In this document: positions 58,401-64,000 of the stretch, piece after piece
Numbering within the stretch: the first letter of the stretch is position 1
Layout: every line of letters begins with the position of its first letter
Source: Nereocystis luetkeana
Taxonomy: Eukaryota > Sar > Phaeophyceae > Laminariales > Laminariaceae
Direction of reading: 5' to 3'
Assembly: GCA_031213475.1 (NCBI GenBank)
Contig: JARUPZ010000027.1
Coordinates: forward strand, 4,809,032 to 4,873,031
Length of the DNA: 64,000 nucleotides
Notes under the pieces: generated by a model
The model's database searches: none
What the model was told of the DNA's origin: nothing
Seen by the model: the letters and a program-made list of their open reading frames with translations, nothing else
Program-made: the position numbers and the translations under genes

Positions 58401-61400
58401 GGAGGCGGGCGGGTTGCCTCTGAAGGTCTGGGGGATTTTTTGAGGGGTTAGTTTGAAAGTGGGCGGGGCGACGGCCCTTTTTTGTGTCTTGTCAGTCGTA
58501 GGGCTCGGCTGGACCGGCGCTTGGTCGGGCGCTCGGTTTGACAGCACCGGAGTGCTCGAGATTGTTTTTGGGATATGTTCGTCCCCTACGCTACTAGTGT
58601 TGTTTGTTGTCGTCTCGCCATAATCGTCGGCATCGTTGCTTTCACCGCCAGCCCCAAAACTAACGTCGCCAACACTAGTAGCACCAACACTCGCCGACAC
58701 CAACATCTTCATCACCAACACTCACCAATGCCAACAGCACCAACACCCGCAACACCAACCCCCCGTACCAATTCCACAACTACAGTATGTACCTCCACCT
58801 TCACCTCCATCTCCACCACCTCACCCCAATGAAGTTATGTTCTGCTCGGCGTCCCCACTAGGTCCCACCCCTAATATTTTTCGTTTTGTTTTTTCTATTC
58901 TAGATGAGAGAGGGTCGCGGGAAAGCTTGACCCCCCCTGCACACCCGCCGCTTTTATTGCGTGCAATGTATGACCCCCCCCCCCCCCCCCCCCCCCCCCT
59001 CCCCGCTGGTCGGTGAAAACCGGACATGCTCCGTCCCGGCGTTGTAAGGATGCGAGGGTCTATGGTGATACGGCTATGGCCATGCATGAGATCGAGTACA
59101 TATCTCCTAGTACAACACCCCCCCCCCCCCTTCCAATATACGACTTTTCGGGTGGTTTGCGATGTTGCGTCAAACATGTCCCCCCCCCCATAATTTGTAT
59201 TACGTAGCTATATATGTACGAACTATCATGTGTAGGGGTAGTGGAATTATGTATCTATTATATCATACCAGGTATGTACTGGTATGTATCAAATGTATCA
59301 ATGTCGCTGCTAAGGTTTCGAGACATCACCACGTGGAGGAATATAGCATACGCGTCGTATTGTTTCACTTATTTTCCTGAGGCATTCTCCCTCTCCAGAG
59401 TTATCGGAGCCTGTCCCGTGACGAGCGGGGCTATGGCGGAGGACCATAGTAAATAGGACCAAATATTGTGAGTAAAAATAGATAAATATATAGCTGGTAG
59501 GTTTTTGTGTATAACACAGGTCCTATTAACCCTTTTAGGTCCTATTAACCCTTTTAGGTCCGTAGTCCTCTTTTGGGGACAAACCAGTCTAATTCTAAGT
59601 ATTCTGTCCCCGAAACGAGGCTGCGGTCATAAGAGGGTTAACCATGGTCCCCCGGTATTCGATCAGTGTGAGGACAAAAACCATGCCATACCCGTACGTG
59701 TACGAGGTTAACTCTTTTTTTCAACACGTAAGATGCGTATCGCGTTTTTACCGTACCCTTTTCAGGGTGAATGCGTCCACGACGGCGCGCGGGAGGGGTA
59801 CGGTTGCCAGGCACAGCCGGCTGGCGTAAGGTGGCGCGGAGACGCCTACCGATACTTTCAGGTGACCCCCCCCCAAAAAAAAAACAAAAAACAGTAGTAC
59901 AATAAATGCTGCCATATTTGGTGTTGTTGTTATATTGACGTGGGTCGCTTCAAGCAGCGGGGGAAGTGCCATCCTGGTGTGGTTTATTTTCCCTGGTCTG
60001 GGTGCTGATGGACCGAGTGTTCGGCCCGGTAGCTCAGTAGGTCAACATTTCACCTTCACATTCGGCGTCGTCGGCAAGACACCCGCGTCCTATTTTTATA
60101 TATGTATGGAAAGGTTTCTGATCCGGGGATGGGGCCTTGTCCTCCCGGGGGTGCGACCGAAGCTCGCCTGCTGAGCAAATGTGTATCGGGGTGACGATCG
60201 ATTCAATATCCCAGCGCAGGGTGGAAGCGGTACATAGCAGATGCCTGCAACCGTAGAAAATCGCTCTTGCTGCAGTTGCCACGCACACCTGGTTCAAAGG
60301 GTAGAGACAACCCCCCCGCCCCCCTCCCAGAGACGTTTCAACCGTAGGGTGTGCGTGGTCACCGGTACTGAAGAAGATAGTTGGGAGTCTCCGGTGGAGG
60401 GCCTCAATTCGCGGGAGCGTCCTCGCTGTCTTTGACGAGCCACAGGATGGTCTTTATGCGCCACGGCGTTGCTCTGATGTCGGCTGGTGCTGTCTATCTG
60501 CCCCATCGAATTATCCGCGACATGATCTAGCTGTGGGGCAGGGGCAACGCTTCGACTTAACCCTTTTAGGACCGCAGTCCCGTTTTGGGGACAAACTACT
60601 TGAAATTTGAATGGCTTGTCCCCAAAACGGGACTCCGGTTCTAGAGGTTAATAACGCCTCCCCTAGGTCCTTAACTCCGCACAAGGATAATTGTAGTACA
60701 ATGCGGTGTGTACCTGGCAAGGCACCCACGAGGCAGTTACCTACTGTAGTATGCCCATTGCTCTATCAGGATTTGGCCACACGATGAAAAAAACAATTAC
60801 CTGGTACAGCAGTTCGAGTCTTGCCATCCATATGCAAGACGGCCTGCCTCACAATCGGTGCTTAGTAGGATGCAGCTCACCCTTCGTGCGACTCGCCCAA
60901 CACCTCACGGCGTTTCACGCTTGGTGCAAGCGATGTCTGCCTGGTCGGCCAAAACCCGACGTGCTCCATCCCGGTATTGTAGGGATGCGAGGGTCTATGG
61001 TCGTACGACCACGGCCATGCATGATAATGAGTACATACACACACCCCGCCCCCCCCCCCCCACACGACTACGGCCGTACATAGTATCGTACCCCCCCGCC
61101 CCCCCCCCCCCCCGCGGTCGATCAGTAGGCATGGAAGGCATTTCTCGAGCACACGTAGAAGTCTACGAACACAGCAGCAGATACATGCGACAATTGCGCC
61201 GGCGCACCTATTACGGGGGACCATAGTTAATAGGACCAAATATTGTTAGTAGAAATGTTTAAATATAAAGGTTTTTATGTATACCACAGGTCCTATTAAC
61301 TATGGCCCCCCGTAATACTACACCAGCACCGGCAGCACCGGTATTTTTTTTCGATGTTCTCGACGGGGGTCGGAGGCGGGCACGGGGAGCTCGAACTGCG

Positions 61401-61844
61401 TTCCAAATTAAAATTATCACCCCCTCGACGGCCCTCTCCCCCCCCCTTCCGCTTTCTCCCCGCCCCTCCTGCTTTTCCTTCCCAAGGCTGCCAGATTGCT
61501 AACCAGGCGCACTCACGCACGCCTGTGTGATAAGACATAACGTTGGTACACGTTGAAAGACAAAAAAAAACGTGTTATCCTGATAATTACCCGCGGGTGT
61601 CGGGTGTCACGTGTTCGTCCCATCGCTTTTCGGCTTCCACGAAACCAGATCGTTGATCGAGCAGACCCCCTGGAGCAGGCGGAGTTTGTGGCTAGGGTGG
61701 AGGCCGGGCACAAGGTGTCGTCCGTGGCGTCCGTGGATGACTACCCCGTTGAGCAGTACAACTGGGACACCGACTTCCCCATCTACGGGACTAAATACAA
61801 GGTGCAGCAGTAGTAGCAGCAGCAGCAGCGGCGGCAGCGGCAGC

Positions 61845-61890
<46 letters not shown>

Positions 61891-61937
61891 GTAGCGGCAG
61901 CAGCAGCAGCAGTAGCAGCAACACTAGCAGCAGTAGC

Positions 61938-61971
<34 letters not shown>

Positions 61972-63228
61972 CTAGCAGCAGCAGTGGCAGCAACACTAGC
62001 CGCAGTAGCAGAACAGCAGCAGCAGCAGCAGCAGCAACAGTAGCGGCAGCAGCAGTAGCAGTAGCAGCAACAGTAGCAACAGAGTAAGTTAGCAGAAGAG
62101 CAGTAGCGGTAGCGGCAGCAGCAGTAGTAGCCACCGGGGTTTTTGTTGTCTACTATTATATGATCCCGACTGTTTTTTTTTTTTTTTTTGAACGTACATG
62201 AGGGATCCATGCATGAGATCGAGTACATCTCTTCTATCGAGTACACCCCTCCCCCTCCCTACTGCGCGCGCATATCGTTTTATTCAGCTTTCTTGACGTT
62301 TTGTCAGCGCTGTTGTGGTTTATCATCTCTTTCAGATACCTGGTATTACGGGGGACCATATTAAATACAGTAGGACCTACGGTACACACCAAAACCTATA
62401 TATTTTTTTGCTTTTTATACCATGTACCGGTAACATTTTTTGGTCCTAGTTTACTATGGTCCCCCGTAATGGTGTTTTTTTTTAAGCGTACAATTGTCAT
62501 CGCAACGTGCTGCCTTTGGGTTATCGCGAAAATTATCGTTTATTCGCGTTTGCTGTCCTTCCTTATAACCCTGGTATATCGCAGTGTTTCTTGCTACATA
62601 GCGCGCTATTAATAGGCATGACCATTCCCTCGACCTCACCCTGCCCCTGGCCATAACCCTGACCTCACCTTTTGACCCTGGCCTATAAACCCTGACCCTG
62701 ATTCCTGCCCTCGCCCTGACCCTCGCCCTGACCCTGAACCCCACCCTGACCCTGACCCCACCCTTGTATTTTTTTGTGTCATGATACGAGTAGGCATTCT
62801 CTTAACCTAGCCCTGACCCTAACCTTACCCTAACGCTGATCCTAAACTCACCCCAAACGCTGATCCTAACCGCAACGCTGACCTCACCCTGCACCTAACC
62901 TCACCCTGACCCTGACCTCAACCTGACCCCACCCCGGCCCCACCTTGACCCAGACCTGAAACTCTGGACCGTGCCCCCTGTTTAACGCTGACCTTATTGG
63001 AGGCAGGACGTGTACATCAGCCCGAACGGTGCGCTGTTTCGTGCCTCCGCTGACCACGGTGCTCCCCGGGTGGCTGCTGGCGGTGTCGCCCTCCACGGAG
63101 GCGTGTTTTTTCCCGTGATGAAGGCCGACTGGAAACCCCCCCAGCAACCGGGCGTCGTCGGTGCTGGTCAAGATTGAGGACGGGAAAGTTTCTCGGTGCT
63201 GTACGAGAACGTCTTCCTGTTTAAGAAG
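52043..63228 (+). CDS. IPT/TIG and cysteine-rich probable extracellular protein, at least seven exons, 3' partial
   Basis: Exons: about 52043-52413, 54354-54990, 56133-56262, 57738-58315, 59766-59861, 61649-61801 and 63007-63228. Phases match at every junction (2, 0, 1, 0, 0, 0). An IPT fold is seen at 54766-54900 (RPTIVSVGPEVASAGGALML, then GEGFG). Cys-rich stretches follow: CHRVCRPCGEDGRCDFDEMC, then VCVPICDGTEGSCPCDHLCL and CRSGADCDDGDVCSVDACV joined to GECVHDG. The last two exons join as WDTDFPIYGTKYK|DVYISPNGALF, the pattern of a NIDO-like domain. IPT, EGF-like and NIDO-like modules are typical of surface or secreted proteins; no signal peptide is seen because the start is uncertain. Poly-Gln and SDSG repeats separate modules. 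The final exon has apparent frame breaks, so this allele may be damaged or misassembled. Confidence 0.65.
52118..52163 (+). repeat. (CAG)n array in coding frame
   Basis: About 15 CAG units, read as Gln in the frame that continues into the spliced exon. Confidence 0.8.
53022..53119. mobile_element. TTAA foldback MITE (family B) in IPT-gene intron
   Basis: TTAA on both sides; arms CCCGTTTTGAACCGCGGTCC and GGGACTGCGGTTTTTGAAAG. Confidence 0.8.
53855..54014. mobile_element. Hairpin MITE (family E), copy 2
   Basis: CCCAGCTTCGACAACAATGG pairs imperfectly with CAACCATGTTATCAAGCCTG near the right end. Same family as 27063-27211. Confidence 0.55.
54074..54150 (+). mobile_element. 5'-truncated poly-C LINE tail
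   Basis: TCTCGAAAGTGATGCGTGG, GGTCAAATGACTAAGGCAAG, CAACAAATGAG, then C-rich. A long C tract also precedes it (54050-54070). Confidence 0.65.
54354..54990 (+). CDS. IPT-protein exon with IPT/TIG domain
   Basis: Begins VYTCTEPKVPFSSPVNSTG, then an acidic and Gly-rich spacer, the IPT domain and a Cys-rich block ending MEEGLSKEK. The acceptor is CTTTTCAG and the donor GTGTGC. Confidence 0.75.
55102..55340. mobile_element. hAT-like GACCCG element, short copy 3
   Basis: Left end CAGGACTCTTCGCGGGTCG; (GGGTC)n and (GACCC)n clusters; right end decays at GACCCGTGAAGCAGCCC. Confidence 0.5.
56041..56102 (+). mobile_element. Poly-C-tailed family A, very short copy next to an acceptor
   Basis: GCGATGCGTGATATCGAGTAC, then a C-rich tail that ends 30 nt before the acceptor at 56132. 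Confidence 0.55.
56133..56262 (+). CDS. IPT-protein Cys-rich exon
   Basis: VCVPICDGTEGSCPCDHLCL, then PKRFELQGEPHTTEVFLCRP. The acceptor is CTTTTCAG and the donor GTGAGT, phase 1. Confidence 0.75.
56330..56645. repeat. Degenerate GTGTATCAGCGTGTGGC minisatellite
   Basis: About 15 imperfect units of 18-24 bp in the intron downstream of the Cys-rich exon. Confidence 0.65.
57103..57378 (+). mobile_element. Poly-C-tailed family A copy
   Basis: From ACACCGGAAAATAAATTGAC through GTAGGATGTAGCTCACCC to GATCGAGTACATCTCTCC, ATCGAGTACA and a C tract. Confidence 0.75.
57640..57737 (+). repeat. C tracts and (TATCC)n array forming a splice acceptor
   Basis: Two pure C runs, then seven TATCC/TATCG units that end in the CCTAG acceptor used by the next exon. 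Confidence 0.6.
57738..58315 (+). CDS. IPT-protein exon with SDSG repeats and Cys-rich motif
   Basis: PNFLCHGSLLRKQERVQCTV leads into 12-bp repeats (GGTAGCGATAGC type, 57890-58000) coding Ser-Asp-Ser-Gly, then a Gly-rich run and CRSGADCDDGDVCSVDACVE. The donor is GTGAGG. The repeat length is likely polymorphic. Confidence 0.7.
58345..58420 (-). mobile_element. Poly-C-tailed family A, minus-strand fragment
   Basis: A G tract, then TACTCGATATTTTGCATGGC and CTAGTTGTATGGCC. Confidence 0.55.
58660..58790. repeat. Degenerate (CAACAC)n tract
   Basis: CCAACACTCACC/CAACACC-type units in the intron. Confidence 0.45.
59000..59130 (+). mobile_element. Poly-C-tailed family A copy between two C tracts
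   Basis: CTGGTCGGTGAAAACCGGAC to GATCGAGTACATATCTCCTA, then a C tail. A second C tract lies directly upstream. Confidence 0.7.
59431..59657. mobile_element. TA MITE (family C) with a TTAA MITE nested inside
   Basis: Left part GGACCATAGTAAATAGGACC, right part CCATGGTCCCCCGGTA. The TTAA of CCTATTAACTATGG is interrupted by family B at 59526-59641. Confidence 0.8.
59526..59641. mobile_element. Nested TTAA foldback MITE (family B)
   Basis: TTAA CCCTTTTAGGTCCGTAGTCC ... CTGCGGTCATAAGAGGG TTAA. A 20-bp tandem duplication covers its left edge (59521-59560). Confidence 0.8.
59766..59861 (+). CDS. IPT-protein exon (96 bp)
   Basis: GECVHDGAREGYGCQAQPAG, then VRWRGDAYRYFQ. It completes the CSVDACVE/GECVHDG cysteine motif. 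The acceptor is CTTTTCAG and the donor GTGACC. Confidence 0.7.
60022..60230 (+). mobile_element. tRNA-headed SINE (family F) copy
   Basis: GGTAGCTCAGTAGGTCAAC A-box-like head, TCACCTTCACATTCGG, a body with TATGGAAAGGTTTC, and an end near GACGATCGATTCAATATCCC. It matches the 34.9-35.3 kb pair. Confidence 0.5.
60557..60651. mobile_element. TTAA foldback MITE (family B), intact ends
   Basis: TTAA CCCTTTTAGGACCGCAGT ... GGGACTCCGGTTCTAGAGG TTAA. Confidence 0.8.
60707..61112 (+). mobile_element. Poly-C-tailed family A copy with an internal replacement and a second tail
   Basis: Contains GGCACCCACGAGGCAGTTAC, unrelated sequence at about 60770-60835, GTAGGATGCAGCTCACCC and CATGCATGATAATGAGTAC, then C-rich. 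A second short CACGACTACGGCCGTACAT piece also ends in C. Confidence 0.65.
61211..61315. mobile_element. TA foldback MITE (family C), copy 8
   Basis: TTACGGGGGACC...GGCCCCCCGTAA with TA on both sides. Confidence 0.8.
61649..61801 (+). CDS. IPT-protein exon
   Basis: IVDRADPLEQAEFVARVEAG to VEQYNWDTDFPIYGTKYK. The acceptor is AACCAG and the donor GTGCAG, phase 0. Confidence 0.7.
61803..62098 (+). repeat. (CAG)n-rich array starting at a splice donor
   Basis: About 300 bp of CAG/TAG/CGG triplets begin inside the donor sequence itself. TAG units interrupt the plus frame, so it is intronic. Confidence 0.7.
62207..62258 (+). mobile_element. Poly-C-tailed family A, minimal copy
   Basis: CCATGCATGAGATCGAGTAC, ATCTCTTCTATCGAGTACA, then CCCCTCCCCC. 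Confidence 0.6.
62346..62469. mobile_element. TA foldback MITE (family C), copy 9
   Basis: TTACGGGGGACC...GGTCCCCCGTAA; left flank TA, right flank TG. The left TA is the end of a TACCTGGTA word. Confidence 0.75.
62625..62970. repeat. Degenerate CCCTGA/CCCTAA tandem repeat (telomere-like)
   Basis: About 340 bp of imperfect 6-7 bp units (ACCCTGACCCTGAC, CCCTAACCTTACCC) ending just before an exon. Looks like a decayed interstitial telomeric or satellite array. Confidence 0.55.
63007..63228 (+). pseudogene. IPT-protein last visible exon, frame-disrupted
   Basis: It starts in frame (DVYISPNGALF) and ends in frame (SFSVLYENVFLFKK), with a GTGAGG donor and a length divisible by three. The frame between holds a TGA stop. 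Protein-like segments lie in other frames: VPPLTTVLPGWLLAVSPSTE after one extra base, and NRASSVLVKIEDGK after another. Four compensating single-base differences, most at homopolymers, would explain this. It could be pseudogene decay or uncorrected sequence error. Confidence 0.5.
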
Positions 63229-63263
63229 GTGAGGCCAGGTCAGCGGTAGAAAAATGAAGTTGG

Positions 63264-63317
63264 CGGAGGGGGGGGGGGGGGGGAGGGGGGGGCGGTTTGA
63301 GGAGGGGAGGGGGGGGT

Positions 63318-63364
<47 letters not shown>
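63264..63364. repeat. About 100-bp G tract
   Basis: Nearly pure G for most of 63264-63364. It is the reversed C tail of the family A copy that follows. Confidence 0.85.
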
Positions 63365-63365
<1 letters not shown>

Positions 63366-63830
63366 ACTCGATAGGAGATATGTACTCGACCTCATGCATT
63401 GGCCGTAGTCGTATGACCATAGACCCTCGCATCCCTACAATGTCGGGACGGAGCATGTCGGGTTTTCACCGACCAGGCAGACATTGCTTGCACCAAGCGC
63501 GAAGCAAGCGCCGTGAGGTATCTGGCGAGTCGCATGAAGGGTGGGCTGCATCCTACTAAGAACCCGCTTTTGAGGCGGGACTTGCATATGGATGACAGCT
63601 TCAATGAGTTGATTTAATTTTCCGGTGTAGGCAATTCCACAGACACCAATGGGAGTACTATGTAAACTGCCTCTTGGGTGCCTTTACCTTGAACACTACG
63701 TGATACGATCATTCCCAACTCGTGCGGAGTGAAGGTTCTTTTACCTCGCACAAATGATCTAAACTCGACAACCAGCTGTGGGCGACCGCCAAAAAGAAAG
63801 GGAAAAAAAAAAACGGTACCCTGGTTGTCT
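63362..63830 (-). mobile_element. Poly-C-tailed family A, long minus-strand copy
   Basis: The same order as the 36.5-37.0 kb copy, reversed: GTACTCGATAGGAGATATG, CATAGACCCTCGCATCCC, CATCCTACTAAGAACC, AACTGCCTCTTGGGTGCC, and GACAACCAGCTGTGGGCGAC at the far end. Confidence 0.75.
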
Positions 63831-64000
63831 AGCTCACGTAGTGAGCGGCATGTTTTTTTACAGTGTCGTTGCCAACCGACGCCAAACCCAACCTATATAA
63901 AAAATAGGGGGGGGGGGGGGGTTAGAGGAGGTGGCGTCTCTCTTCCCGGGACTTTCCTTTCGAGTGCGATAGATATAAAGAAGGGAAAGGCTAGCGCTAC

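Noticed and set aside
61607..62246. Leu- or Ala-rich minus-strand ORFs over the CAG array
   Set aside because: Produced by triplet repeats; no coding signal outside the array.

Overview
The window looks like nuclear DNA of a photosynthetic stramenopile, most likely a brown alga (Ectocarpus-like). This is inferred from three things: GC-rich exons separated by long repeat-filled GT-AG introns, a fatty-acid desaturase with a heterokont-style bipartite plastid leader (signal peptide, A|F junction, S/A/R-rich transit region), and a very high density of small dispersed elements. No bacterial, organellar or viral gene block is seen.

Four host genes can be built exon by exon, with splice phases that agree at every resolved junction. 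(1) A plus-strand gene with calponin-homology (CH) domains enters from the left edge (exons 3-882, 7266-7523, about 10106-11202). (2) A plus-strand FAD2-type desaturase (21600-29935, five exons, all introns phase 0, 463 aa) carries all three histidine boxes. (3) A minus-strand GRAM-domain protein runs from 49645 to 45458 (four exons, about 779 aa). (4) A plus-strand IPT/TIG plus cysteine-rich, probably extracellular protein runs from about 52043 past 63228 (at least seven exons), and its last visible exon has lost an open frame.

The rest is mobile DNA. Two degenerate LINEs lie back to back at 37.0-43.3 kb, one of them with a zinc knuckle and a restriction-like-endonuclease-like motif. A Ty3/gypsy integrase and chromodomain remnant (15.9-20.0 kb) lies inside a 4.9-kb unit bounded by inverted repeats with a TAA duplication. 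Short families are layered over genes and LINEs alike: a foldback element with TTAA ends (about 16 copies), a foldback element with TA ends (9 copies), hAT-like GACCCG elements, a tRNA-headed SINE, a (ATA)n-tailed retroelement, a hairpin element sharing CCCAGCTTCGACAA, and a family confined to 5-9 kb.

The most unusual signal is a set of 5'-truncated retroelements that all end in TGAGTAC or GAGTAC followed by a long C tract. One autonomous LINE has this end, with its stop codon inside the motif, and a non-coding family of about 11 copies shares it. This suggests poly(C)-tailed retrotransposition with a LINE/SINE-type partnership. A second layer is made of very short palindrome-like words (TACCWGGTA, CTATTAATAG, ACTGCTGTA) repeated far above chance in all non-coding DNA.
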